From assembly GCA_022577435.1 (NCBI GenBank), contig JAKOON010000007.1:19526881-19590880 (forward strand): a DNA stretch of 64,000 nucleotides. Direction: 5' to 3'. The position numbers were made by a program, and so were the translations under genes. Below are positions 37,016 to 47,760 of this stretch, one piece after another. The notes beneath the pieces were generated by a model. That model saw only the letters and a list, made by a program, of their open reading frames with translations. It had not been told where the DNA came from and searched no databases. The stretch is from Embiotoca jacksoni. Taxonomy: Eukaryota; Chordata; Actinopteri; Embiotocidae. The first letter of the stretch is position 1. Each line of letters opens with the position of its first letter.

Positions 37016-37159
37016 GGTGAAATAAAACAATGCCTTACACAGGCTTCCTTTACTCTGTGTTGAAGTCCCAGAGGATGAATTGTAATATTTTAGAGGATCC
37101 CCTGACTTTTGATTTAATGCTAATACCAGGGCAACATTTTTAATTAACCACAGTAATAT

Positions 37160-37330
37160 GATTATACATCTGCTAAATGCACAGGCTAAAACGTTGGTTG
37201 AGAAGGCATAGAGTTAATGAGACGTGCTGGTATTATGTAAAAGCCAGGAGAGGGAAAGAGAGAGGAGAAGAGTCGCTCAGTGCATCATCGACGGTCCCCG
37301 ACTGTCAGTGCTAGTGGTCTAAACAGCCTC
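37160..37330 (-). mobile_element. L2-type LINE 3' UTR fragment
   Basis: It contains GGCATAGAGTTAATGAGACG and GCTCAGTGCATCATCGACGG, also found in the longer L2-type 3' regions at 16.4, 26.8 and 42.3 kb. Both ends are missing. It lies about 0.15 kb beyond the BEL gag start. Confidence 0.6.
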
Positions 37331-38072
37331 TAGACATTATGGCGAACAATGTGTGCAGTATAGAGGGGACAATTACAATACATTTTTAAATCAATGCAAT
37401 TAAATCACATCAACACCACAGCAAGACTTATTAGATGAATACAATGATCTCAAAGACTGGAGGAAGAGAATGTTGTGACAAAGGTCAGGAGTGGTTCATT
37501 GTAATTACGAATTAAGTCTTATCCATCAGAATGTCTCATTTTTATTTGATGCAACCATCTCCTTCCTTTTTACCCATTCAATTATCCACCCTTCATCATT
37601 ATCTAAAGTCATGAAACAGTTGGACTAAGCAGTGTGTAATAATGAGAGATCACAGTCTCTTTCTTTCCTCCTCTTCACGCAATATTTTTACTTCCCAATA
37701 AATCATTGACAGATTTTCCTCAGTTTCTCCTCACATGGTAGTAAAACTTGGGCAAACACTTCAGTTTAACGATTCATACTGCAAGTTCGAGGTAATGTCT
37801 CATGCTCAGATGTTCCACAGTAACAGTGGACAGAATTAGATTTACAGTATAATGAAAGTAACTTTTTTTTAAAACAAGCATGCTCCACCAGCTATTTTGG
37901 TATGGGTAAATTAGTGTTTAGCCTACACAGGATTACAGATGCAAATACAGCACTGGATAAATTACAGAATAAACTATAAGTGAACTATATTATCACATAG
38001 GTCCTGTAACGTCAACCTTGGTTTGTTACACTGTTCAACTCTATTACAAAAGGGAAATTTGCAAGAGGCTAA

Positions 38073-38480
38073 GGGCCTGATTTACTAAACGTTTGCGTGT
38101 AAAATCACGCGCAAACTCCACACCACCAGCAAAAAAATGTCCAAGCAGATTTACTAACAATGTGCAGCGAGGATTGCATCTTTCAAATATGCAATTTAGC
38201 ACACGTCCATTTTGCGTGTTTGCCTGCATGCATATGTAATATTGGACGTTTCTTCTTGAAGGTGCAAAATACTGGGAGGGAACATGCAAATAGAACAATT
38301 TAGCACCCGCAACGATATTTATTAAACCTGAAAGTAGAAACAGGTGAAGTGATTGCGTGCGTGTTTTTATACGATTGAAAGGAACGTATTAATCAGGTGC
38401 GCAAATCTGGAGATACGGCTGCTCTTATTATTGCGGTGAGAAGGCAATGCAGGGAAATCAAAGAATATGTAGAGACACAG
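38073..38480 (+). mobile_element. PIF/Harbinger-like terminal region
   Basis: It starts GGGCCTGATTTACTAAACGT, with TAA just before it, as in PIF/Harbinger elements with TWA targets. GATTTACTAA recurs inside at about 38147. No matching right end was found, so it is a truncated copy. Confidence 0.55.
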
Positions 38481-38648
38481 ATTAGGAAAAAGTAGCAGTT
38501 AGGAAAAATGAAAACAAGAAAATTTACAAGAACAGTAGGGACTCTGGGAAGTTAACAATGAACACAATGGACAACAACTAACCAACACAGATTGACAGAA
38601 ACACAGACTATAGTGGCATTCTGAATTGCATCAACCTTTACAAAGTAT

Positions 38649-39007
38649 CCATCCATCCATTATCTATACCTGCTTTATCCTGAACAGCTGGAGCCTATCC
38701 CAGCTTACTTTTGGGCAATGGTAGGGTACATGGGTCACCAGTCTATCACAGGGCCAACACTTATAGACGGACAGAAACAAAGACCATTCACGCACTCATT
38801 CGCCCCCAAGGGCAATTTTGTAAAATCACCAATTGACCTGACATGCATGTCTTTGGATGGTGGGAGGAAGGCGTAGTACCCGGAGAGAACCCAGGCAGGC
38901 ACAGGGAGAACATGCAAGCTCCACACAGAAAGGCCTCAGGCTGGGATCAAACCCAGAACCTTCTTGCTGTGAGGTGACAGTGCAAACCACTGAACAACTG
39001 TGATGCC
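38649..39007 (-). mobile_element. V-SINE (DANA/HE1-like), with 13-bp target duplication
   Basis: The minus strand starts with a tRNA-like head, a B-box-like GGTTTGATCCC and the conserved V domain (GTGTGGAGCTTGCATGTTCT and CTCCGGGTACTACG). The tail is ATGGATGG-rich on the left. CTTTACAAAGTAT flanks it exactly at 38636-38648 and 39008-39020. Confidence 0.9.
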
Positions 39008-40546
39008 CTTTACAAAGTATTTACTGTTGAATATAGTATGCATACAACTGCCTCATAAAAATGTGCCTTGAACTTTGGTCTTGGTTATGTTCACTGCGAT
39101 CCGTAGTGCGACATTTCAGGAAAAAGGGTGCAATTTGGAATGACTGTTAACATTACACTTCTTTTTAATGCCTCTTCTTCTTTATGTGAATTGCAACCTG
39201 GGCTCCCCCGCTGAGCAGAGGATTGTGGTTCAGAACAGCCAGAGAAGCATGCTGGTCTGCATACTGCAAAATATGACCGGATGCAGTAGAACATCCAGGT
39301 ATTTTTGGCATATTGCGTTTCACAAATTGTATATTGGCACATACTAAATCTTTTCTGGCATAGAATGACAGTATAGATATTGGAATAGACAGTTTATACA
39401 CAGGAGGGCAGGAAGACAATTTGACACAGATGGAAACAATCACAGTGGACGTAGGTAATCACACACTTGTGTAAACTTCGGGTCCCCCTGCCTTGCAAGA
39501 TAGGGACAACTTTATGGCCCATTCTATGCTGTTTTGGAGTATAAGGTATCATGTTTTTTTTCTTAAGATGAGAAAATTTATATTAATGTTATGTCTTCTC
39601 ATCCTTTAAATTCAAACAATAAGTGTGATTCAAATCAGTGTTAATCCAGGTGGCATTATTTTTTTTTCCAAAATTGTATTTGGTGCTACAGAAAAATAAT
39701 TATATATTTTGTGTACATACATGTAACAGGGCGGTGGTCTGATTGACATACTGCATTTTATTGTTGGTCTGAGCTAACAAAAGGCGAATATTAAACCCAA
39801 AACGCATACCTTGGGCAATTAGTGACCTACGTGCCCTCAGTTCTGTGTTACACTGAAATCTGTGAGCAATGAAGTTTTGTTACCAAAAGTGTTGGTTAGG
39901 TTGGCCAGGTTTAGGCATGAGGAGCGAGAATTGTTGCATTCTAATGGGGTCATATTTATCGTGTACACGAGAAGAGTCCACGTGAACGGCCCGATCGTGG
40001 TATTCACGACATCGGAGCTTAAAATGTTCTATAGGCCTTGAGTTCAAGAAGAGCATTTGCAGGCGTTTATGGGAATCCAATTTTCATTGGATGTTAATGT
40101 AGATTTCTGCTCACAAGTTCCGTTCAGATGCAACAAATATCAGGAAAGATTAAAGAATCTGATTGGTAATAGATTTTAGTGAAACACCAGCTGTTTATGT
40201 TTTTTTATACAACAGATATTTACATACATATTCATATATTCTTGCCCTGCTGTTAGTTAATAGTTGCTATGTTTTTCTATAACTGATGATAGTAAAATAT
40301 GATTGCATGCAACTAGTAGTGGATAGACAAAAGATGGTGATCAGTTTAGGCTGTAGTTTAAGTTATAGTGTGCTGATCCAAATTTTTAAGATTGTACTAG
40401 CAAATTAAAACTGCAAGCAGTGATATGCGGGCCCTCGTACGGTGCGCATCGGGGATCCGGCGGTTCAGGGTCGCCAGCTCCCCGATGTGCAGCGAGGGAC
40501 CGCATATCCCCGCTTAAAGTTGCAATTTTTGTCTCGTTTCCTGTCT

Positions 40547-40561
40547 CCAGCAGGGGGCGCT
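40547..40561 (+). promoter_or_regulatory. CTCF-like motif 1 in hairpin-bounded repeat
   Basis: CCAGCAGGGGGCGCT fits the vertebrate CTCF core consensus at every fixed position. Binding is inferred from motif only. Confidence 0.55.
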
Positions 40562-41131
40562 ACGACTGTGAGTGAATATTACCATTCAGGTGTCTTCAAG
40601 GTGGGACTGTTATCAAAGATGTAATGTTTGAGGAAGATCAGAATATGTACATAAAAGTTACAGTCACTTGTAGTTTCATGGTGAGATGTTCAAAATGGCT
40701 GCCACGCCACAGGCACACCGATCGACGAAAACAAATTCATGATGCCAAGATACTTTTCGGTACATCTCAGTGTGATACACCTGTTCAACGAATTTGGTGC
40801 ATGTACGTGAAACTAAGTGCCAGGGCTGCAGTTTAGGGGGCGCTAGCGAGCCGTTTGGCCACACCCACTCGTATAACACATATCAGCCATGCCGGATGTA
40901 TATGCTGCGTTTTGTTAGGTTTCAACCATCCTTTGACTTTAAACTTCTTCATGTCGTGGCGGAACATCAAAGTTTGCCACGTCACCGTGGCGACGCGCTT
41001 TGACGATAACGCACAGGCTTCCCAATATATCATCATCAACATGTGAAGGTTATTCTTACCCGAATTTCAGTTCATGTGATCAACCAGCTCGACGAAGCAT
41101 GTGAAAGTATGAAAATTTGTATTTCCAGTTT

Positions 41132-41146
41132 CCACCAGGGGGCGCT
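41132..41146 (+). promoter_or_regulatory. CTCF-like motif 2 in hairpin-bounded repeat
   Basis: CCACCAGGGGGCGCT has the same orientation as motif 1 and sits 585 bp downstream, at the same place in the duplicated unit. Confidence 0.55.
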
Positions 41147-41849
41147 ATGACTATGAGTGAATATGACCATACAGGTGTCTTCAGGCCCGGACTTTTATCA
41201 GGGATGTAACGTTTGGAGAAGGTCGGTCCATGTACATAAGATTTACAGCAACTTGTAGTTTCATGGCAAGACGCTCAAAATGGCCGCCACGCCACGGGCA
41301 CACCCATTGACGAAAACAAATTCTTTTGATAACTTTTAATCCCAAACATATTAAGAGTGAACTGGCTCAATTTCAAGTCAAAAAATTAAAACTGCAAGCG
41401 GGAATATGCGGACCCTCGCGTGCTGCACATTGGGAAGCAGGCGGCCTCGACCCGCTGGATCCCCGACGTGCAGCATGTGAGGGCCCGCATATCACTGCTT
41501 GCAGTTTTAATTAATATGAAAATTAAAAATTCTAGATAAAAACTGTACAAGTAAGATATGTTTTACTTCAACTCATTAAAAATGGAAAAAACAAAAGTGT
41601 TGAGTTGACATTTTCTTTCAGTGTAGATATGAGGATTTGGTATCAATATTAGTTTTGTGATTTTTAAATGCTGTAGTCTTCATGCAACATTATATTCTTA
41701 TTCTTATTATTATTGTTGTGTTGGTAATTGTAAAGTTGGTTAACTCTACTGGAAGTAGCCTTAGAAAACCATCTGATGTCTTAAGCAGAAATATTAATTG
41801 ACATACTCAATCAAAGAAAGTCAATTAAATTCCGTTCACTGGTTGTGTT

Positions 41850-42430
41850 TATATTGTGCCAAATCAGAACACGTTATTTCAAGGTACTTAATCCAGTAAA
41901 GTCCTTCAAACAGACCCTTACAACAATGTAGAGAGGAACCCAACAATTTAGTAATTCCAATATTAGTGATAGCTGATGGGGAAAAACTTGCTTTAACAGG
42001 AAGGAGGACTTTCGACAGTGGCCGGAAATCTCCCTTTTAACAAGAAGAAAAACCTCTGACAGTGTGAAGGAGTAACTCTCTTTTAACAGGAAGAAACTTC
42101 AGACAGAATCAGAGGTGAGGGGCCATTTTGCCTCGACCGGTTTGGTTGAGGATAGAGAAAGAGACAAAGGAAAAGCACAGAGATCCAAGACAAACTATTG
42201 GTGGGGCCAGCCACCACAGACCAGAAACATGCAGCTCCAGGGCCAGAGATACCTGCAAAAAAAGAACAAAATTATTCAAGCAAGGGCAACTGAATAGAGA
42301 GATAACAACCAATAAACAAAAAGAAGGCATAAAGTTAATGAGATGTCATGGTTGCATATAAATAATCATTGAGATTGAAAGAGAGAAGAGCAACTAAGTG
42401 CATCATGGAAGGTCAGCAAGCAGCGCAGGC
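41850..42430 (-). mobile_element. L2-type LINE 3' UTR
   Basis: The 3' end is at the left (TTTATATTGTGCCAAATCAG), followed by repeated CTTTTAACAGGAAGAAA-like units and a purine-rich tract. There is no recognisable coding sequence. A second LINE-like tail (CGCTTTATTCATCCCAACAG) follows at 42490. Confidence 0.7.
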
Positions 42431-43274
42431 GTTTAACAGAATGACATCACACCGTGGACAAAAAGATGGGATTGACTGACTGATCAACGCTTTATTCATC
42501 CCAACAGAGAAATCCAAATGTCCAACAGCTCACACACAAAAAACCTGGATCAAAAGACAGAAAAATTAAATAAACAACCAATAAAAAGTTGATTGTAGGC
42601 CAAAAACAAGGCAAAAAAAAAAAAAGGATTATCATAGGAAAATCTAATCTTGAATCTATCAATAAATAAAACGGTGAATAAAATTTAAAGAAAAATGCAC
42701 TAAGTAAAACAGTCCCTTAACACTGCATTAACACAGTCTAAACAACCTTAGTCACAGTTTAATTTTCATTAAAGAACATTCACTGTCAAATATAAACAGA
42801 TTGGAGCCCTAATACAATCCATTCCAAAGATCTTCCTCTTGGATTGCTTGTGGAATGTAATTTTTGTTTTGAATTCACTTTGTATGGTCACATATATTCT
42901 CAATATTCACAAGTCTTCTGACAAAGTAGTCAAATCCTGACAGAGTGGCATCATCTCAAGTACACTGTGATTGTCATGCTTGTTGTGATTGCATGTGAAA
43001 AAAGTAACAAAATCTCTAATCAGAGATTGACCGTGACACACTACTGAACAGTGGAAACCACTCATACAGAATATGTCACATTTTTACTTATTGGATGAAA
43101 GACCATCTCCATGTACCAAATCTTTTGTGTTTCACGTCTCAAGCAAGTCAGTCAACTCAGTTTGTTTTCTTCTTTTTAAATAAATAGTTTCTTCATAGCA
43201 ATTTTATACTGAAATATTTGTACTGATTATATTCTAGTAGTTGAAATCCTCAGAACTTTCCCTTGGTATGCTTT

Positions 43275-43288
43275 CCCCCCCCCCCCCC
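43275..43288 (+). repeat. C14 homopolymer
   Basis: A run of 14 C in otherwise AT-rich DNA. The 42560-43675 stretch around it holds no recognised gene. Confidence 0.95.
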
Positions 43289-43675
43289 TCCAAACTATCA
43301 AATATCATATATAAATAAAAGTGTTACCAGTGAAACTGCATGTTTCAGATGGTGAACACAGCTGATCCTTGTAGGGCATGTAGTTTTCTTAAATTAGCCA
43401 CGGTTTGAATGCTGAAGCAAAGCCCCTCAGAAGCCAGAGGAGCAGTGCCTTCATCTACTCAAGTGGATGAGTGCTCATATTTATGTGTTTTTGAACTAAT
43501 TACTGTGATGGCATGTCACTTGTAAGCCTTTGAAAATGTAATAGGTTGAAAACGCTTTTTATTGTGAAACCCCTTATTTTTTTTAGATACCAATGTGAAA
43601 AACTATGCTAACCGAGTTGACTTGAACGCATCGTGGATTTACTCCACCAGGTCAGTAGATGGCGGTTTCGCGTTT

Positions 43676-43816
43676 CTGTGGATCAGACTGAGAAACCCTA
43701 GTTTCCCTTCAAGCCCAACTTCTTCAAGCCAGCACCATTTTATTCTGATTCGCAACAAAATGGCGCTGGCTTGAAGAAGACGTTACCTCATCGTATGTCT
43801 CTTCATTGATCCACAG
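43676..43816. mobile_element. 141-bp palindromic MITE
   Basis: The ends are CTGTGGATCA and TGATCCACAG. Inside, CTTCTTCAAGCCAGC at 43720 is inverted as GCTGGCTTGAAGAAG at about 43765-43780, so the whole can fold into one hairpin. The right half recurs at about 46694-46766, beyond Tc1 copy C. Confidence 0.65.
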
Positions 43817-44521
43817 GTACTGTAAAATATGTTTAAAACTCTTTAGTTTACCGTCACACAAATGTGAATAATTCAGGAACTACTTTGCTGTGTTGTGAGA
43901 TGAGTGACAGCTATGTAATGTTTTAGTGTGTAGTTAACCGAGTGAATTTGTCAAATGTAACTGCCGCGGTCCAAATGCTAATTAGCCTGCTACATGTAGT
44001 AAAGCAGAGTTGTGAATATAATCCTGTGTATCTTTGAGTAATGGTTTTATATGTGTATATATGTATTTTCATGTTACTTAAAATGTGTTGCAGCCTTGCA
44101 GTGTTTAGAAATGAGTTTTACTATAAATGTTGTTCGGAGTTACTTTAATATTGCTGTTCAGCTGTTGCAGCCACCGTCCGCCATGTTGAGCTTTTTGCCA
44201 ACAGACTGAGTTTATTGTAAATCTGATATTTGGATTGTCATAAATTTAAGTTTGGGTAACAAGAAATGTTATTTATTTTTCTAATTATTGATCTGTTATT
44301 TGCACTTTTCCAAATTTTTATATTGTTTGAATACTAATGCAAGAGCCAGTACAGGAAAATACACTGCTCAAAAAAATTAAGGGAGCACTTAAACAACACA
44401 ATGTAACTCCAAGTCAATCACACTTCTGGGAAATCAATCTGTCCAGTTGGGAAGCAACACTGATTGTGAATCAATTTCACCTGCTAGTGTGCAAATGGAA
44501 CAGACAACAGGTGGAAATGAG

Positions 44522-45112
44522 GTGGTGTTTACCAGGACCCAAATGCAGGCTCACAGACTTGGGTATCGGTTCCAAAATACAGTCTTTATTCCAATCAACA
44601 CAAACAAACAAACCAAAAGGTGGCACCTATCGTGTCCACTTGCTTCCAGTCGGGAGGGCAACTCGACCGACAGAGCCGTGGAGACACTGCTGGCAGGGAA
44701 GCCGGCAGACTAGCGGACAGGACCGCTGGAAGGAACGGAGTCAATAATCCTCCGAGTCGGGAGGGCAACTCCACCGACTGGTGACTCCGACAGGGAGCTC
44801 CGAAGGAGGAACAGAAGCCGGAGGAACGGGAACAGGACGGACGGAAGGAGAACAGACGGAGGACGGACGGGTGACTAACAAATGAACCGACAACCAGAGG
44901 AGTGCAGGGTGCATATAGTCCGGGGAGGTGATCAGGGAGATACAGCACACCTGCAGGAGGTGATCTGGGGTGAGTGGCTGCATCTGCTGGGACTGGTGAG
45001 GGGCGTGGCCACGGGAGGTGAGAAGAGGTGGACACAGAACAAGCAGACAGGAGACTGAGGGGACACAGGAGGAGAGGGGATCGGGGGCAAAACGGAGGAA
45101 AACCGGACTCCT
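44522..45112. mobile_element. 591-bp insertion inside Tc1 copy C, LTR-like
   Basis: The insert is flanked by a 19-bp direct repeat (GACAACAGGTGGAAATGAG) at 44503-44521 and 45113-45131. Removing the insert and one repeat restores the expected Tc1 sequence. On the minus strand the insert is pyrimidine-rich, begins AGGAGTCCGG and carries an AATAAAG motif near 44590 before a GGGTCCTGGT end, like a fish LTR. A 19-bp duplication is too long for LTR integration (4-6 bp), so it may be a retroposed RNA or a repair product. Inside it, a GTCGGGAGGGCAACT unit occurs twice (near 44650 and 44757). Confidence 0.65.
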
Positions 45113-45304
45113 GACAACAGGTGGAAATGAGAGGCAATTAGCAAGACAACCCCTACAAAGGAACGGTTCTGCAGGTGGTGACCACAGACCCTTTCCCTGT
45201 CCTCATCCTTTCTGGCTGATTTTTGGTCACTTTTGCATTTTGCTAGTGCCCTTACCACTAGAGGTAGCATGAGGTGTCTACAACCCACATAAGTTGCTCA
45301 GGTA

Positions 45305-46340
45305 GTGCAGCTCATCCAGGATGGCACATCAATGCACGCTGTGGCAAGAAGGTTTGCTGTGTCTGTCAGCACAGTGTCAAGAGCACGGAGGAGATACCAG
45401 GAGACAGGGCAGTACACCAGGAGACATGGAGGGGGCCGTAGGAGGACAACAACCCAGCAGCAGGACCGCTATCTGCTCCTTTGTGCAAGGAGGAACAGGA
45501 GGAGCACTGCCAAAGCCCTACAAAATGACCTCCAGCAGGCCACTAATGTGCATGTTTCTGCTCAAACTGTCAGAAACAGACTCCATGAGGGTGATACGAG
45601 GGCCCGACGTCCACAAGTGGGGTCTATGCTTACAGCCCAACACCGTGCAGGGCGATTGGCATTTGCCAGAGAACACCAAGATTGGCAGCTTCGCCATTGG
45701 CGCCCTGTGCTCTTCACGGATGAGAGTAGGTTCACACTGAGATAGACGTGACAGAGTCTGGAGACGCCATGGAGAACGTTCTGCTGCCTGCAACATCCTC
45801 CAGCGTGACCGGTTTGGCGGTGGGTCAGCGATGGTCTGGGGAGGCATTTCTTTGGAGGGTCGCACAGCCCTCCATGTGCTAGCCAGAGGTACCCTGACTG
45901 CCATTAGGTCCCGGGAAGAGATCCTCAGACCCATTGGAAGACCATATGCTGGTACAGTGGGCCCTGGGTTCCTTCTGATGCATGACAATGCTAGGCCTCA
46001 TGTGGCTGGAGTGTGTCAGCAGTTCCTGCATGATGAAGGCATTGATGCTACGGACTGGCCTGCCCGTTCCCCAGACCTGAATCCAATCCAGCACATCTGG
46101 GACATCGTGTCTCGTTCCGTCCACCGACGCCATGTCGCACCACAGACTGTCCAGGAGTTGACTGATGCTTTGATCCAGGTCTGGGAGGAGATCCCTCAGG
46201 AGAACATCCATCGTCTCATCAGGAGCATGCCCAGGCGTTGTAGGGAGTGCATACAGGTACGTGGAGGCCACACACTACTGAGCCTCATTTTGACTTGTCT
46301 TGAGGAATTTCCACAGAAGTTGGATCAGCCTGTGATCTGA
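45305..46340 (+). pseudogene. Tc1 transposase pseudogene (copy C)
   Basis: The first part (45305-45745, 146 residues) holds a helix-turn-helix region near residues 10-30 and the first catalytic Asp in LFTDESRF (residue 139). It then runs into TAG because of a small deletion, judged by eye at about 8 nt, near 45740. The second part (45831-46340) is open, with the second Asp in LMHDNARPH (residue 52). The third catalytic position reads NPIQHIW instead of NPIEHIW: codon CAG at 46089-46091 encodes Gln where the family has Glu. Spacing is 34 residues, so this is a DD34E enzyme with its last acid lost. Near 46268 a dinucleotide loss removes the usual stop and extends the frame. Confidence 0.92.
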
Positions 46341-46424
46341 TTTTTCCACTTTTATTTTGTGTATGATTATGAATCCAGACCTCCATGGGATTGGCATTTG
46401 CCAGAGAACACCTCCACAGGGGAG

Positions 46425-46545
46425 GCTGTAGTTCAGTCAGTAGAGTGGGTTCCTAAAATTGCTCCCGATGGTGTACCATCGGTGTGTTGTAAGTTGCTTT
46501 GGATAAAAGTGTCAGCTAAATGTAATGTAAATGTAAAAATGATTT
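46425..46545 (+). mobile_element. tRNA-derived SINE fragment within Tc1 copy C
   Basis: The piece starts with GGCTGTAGTTCAGTCAGTAG, like a tRNA A box, and ends with GGATAAAAGTGTCAGCTAAA followed by a short AATGTA-rich tail, a common fish SINE/LINE tail. The central part, with the B box, is missing or decayed. Confidence 0.6.
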
Positions 46546-46693
46546 TGATTTCCATTGATCATTCTTATGTTATTTTGTTCTCAACACATTCCACTATGTA
46601 ATGAATAAAGATTTTCAACTTGAATATTTCATTCATTGAGATCTAGGATGTGTTTTTTAAGTGTTCCCTTTATTTTTTTGAGCAGTGTATTTT

Positions 46694-46766
46694 GATATTG
46701 TGGCACAATAAAATGGTGCTGGCTTGATGAAGACGTTACCTTAGTATGTCTCTTCATTGATCCACA
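46694..46766. repeat. Half copy of the 43.7-kb palindromic MITE
   Basis: It shares GGTGCTGGCTTGATGAAGAC, then GTATGTCTCTTCATTGATCC, with the right half of the 141-bp MITE. It starts just outside the TA target of Tc1 copy C. Confidence 0.65.
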
Positions 46767-46854
46767 GTGCTGTTTAGCCTGTGTATCACATGTTACCGGT
46801 CCAGATATCCCTAGGTCTGGTGCTGGTTACACAAAAACAATGTTATGCACACTG

Positions 46855-47010
46855 ATGTGCCAGAACAATATGATCGCTGACAGATGAAGTGAACAATGTT
46901 GATTATCTCGTAACAACGGTGCATGTCAAAGTCTGGGATAGAAGGTAAGGGAACAGTGTGTTGGTGTACTAATCACCGTGTTGGATGTTGTAAAAATAGG
47001 CAGACATAAA
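46855..47010 (+). mobile_element. Tc1-like 5' fragment (third family)
   Basis: ACAGATGAAGTGAACAATGT followed by GGTGCATGTCAAAGTCTGGG and GTTGGATGTTG is a common fish Tc1-like leader. A related piece lies at 59570-59700. No transposase follows. Confidence 0.5.
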
Positions 47011-47484
47011 ATGCTTTGAAACGGGCCAACGCATTCTGGCCAGAAGACTCAGTTGAAGCACCTGCAAAAAGGCGAAGCATGAAGGAGGTTCCAGGTCATA
47101 TAAAGACCTTTTACATAACAGACATTGTGACATGTCAAAGGAGGAAAAGCACTGGAGGAATTCATAACATCAATGATGGCTGGATTCCATTTAGCAAAGC
47201 TTTATCTTGCAGAGACTTCCAGGCAACTTAATGGAACAGAGCTATCATGATGAGTCAAATGTTTGCTGTAAAAAAGGTCTTCCGTAAATCATTTTCTGTT
47301 GATACAATAGTTATGAGTGCGTCTGAGGAGATAACTGTGACAAATACAATAACACCTCCTTATATCAACAAACAAATACATTAAGATGTGGCAAAATAAT
47401 TTGCATTCATGTACTGCTTACAAATATAAAATAGGGGGTTTAAAATAGAGTGTTGAGTTTACAACATTTACCTTCCTTTAATTC

Positions 47485-47760
47485 AATTAAATTGTATCTA
47501 TATAACACCAAATCACAGGACAAATAATTTCATGGCACTTAATATTGTAAAGTACTAAAAAAATAACATAACAACATTACAGAAAGAAACCCAGCAATTT
47601 AACAATAACCACGTGAACGACAGTTGAGATTTTAAATAAATTCCTTTAACAGGAAGAAAAATCTCCACTATTGGGAGGAAAAATGTCCTTTCAAAAGGAA
47701 TAAACCTCAGACAGAACCAGGCTCAGATGAGGGCGGCCATCTGCCGATCAAGGCAGATGT
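47485..47760 (-). mobile_element. L2-type LINE 3' UTR
   Basis: It shares ATAACACCAAATCACAGGAC and AACCAGGCTCAGATGAGGGC with the copies at 16.0 and 41.9 kb, in the same orientation. No coding part is seen. Confidence 0.68.

Larger units (their letters stand above)
31275..37016 (-). mobile_element. BEL/Pao retrotransposon body, decayed, no 5' LTR attached
   Basis: On the minus strand from right to left, the order is gag, protease, reverse transcriptase, RNase H, integrase and a polypurine-like tract before the 3' LTR. This order and the gag and integrase types fit BEL/Pao. No LTR is found to the right of gag; the only other LTR is at 27.7 kb in the opposite orientation. A 25-base T run (31351-31375) separates the integrase end from the LTR. 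The frame is broken several times, so the element is not autonomous. Confidence 0.92.
40402..41513. repeat. 1.1-kb repeat bounded by two hairpins, with internal duplication
   Basis: Hairpin 1 (40402-40527) and hairpin 2 (41383-41513) each fold on themselves, with AAATTAAAACTGCAAGC at the outer arms and GC-rich loops. Between them a unit of about 200 bp occurs twice (about 40541-40739 and 41124-41323), starting at a CAGGGGGCGCT core and ending ACGAAAACAAATTC. This looks like a non-autonomous DNA element or composite repeat of a kind common in fish; no coding sequence is seen. Confidence 0.75.
44362..46687 (+). mobile_element. Tc1-type transposon copy C, carrying nested insertions
   Basis: The element starts CACTGCTCAAAAAAATTAAG and ends with its inverted repeat finishing CAGTG, flanked on both sides by the TA target dinucleotide (44360-44361 and 46688-46689). 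The inverted repeats extend for several tens of bases. It holds a broken transposase and two insertions: about 0.6 kb at 44522-45112, and a short tRNA-derived SINE piece near 46425-46545. This family differs from copies A and B in both termini and protein. Confidence 0.93.

Noticed and set aside
44595..45137. 180-codon minus-strand open frame rich in Pro, Ser and Cys
   Set aside because: It spans the nested insert in Tc1 copy C and its edges; composition follows from the base skew and no domain is seen.
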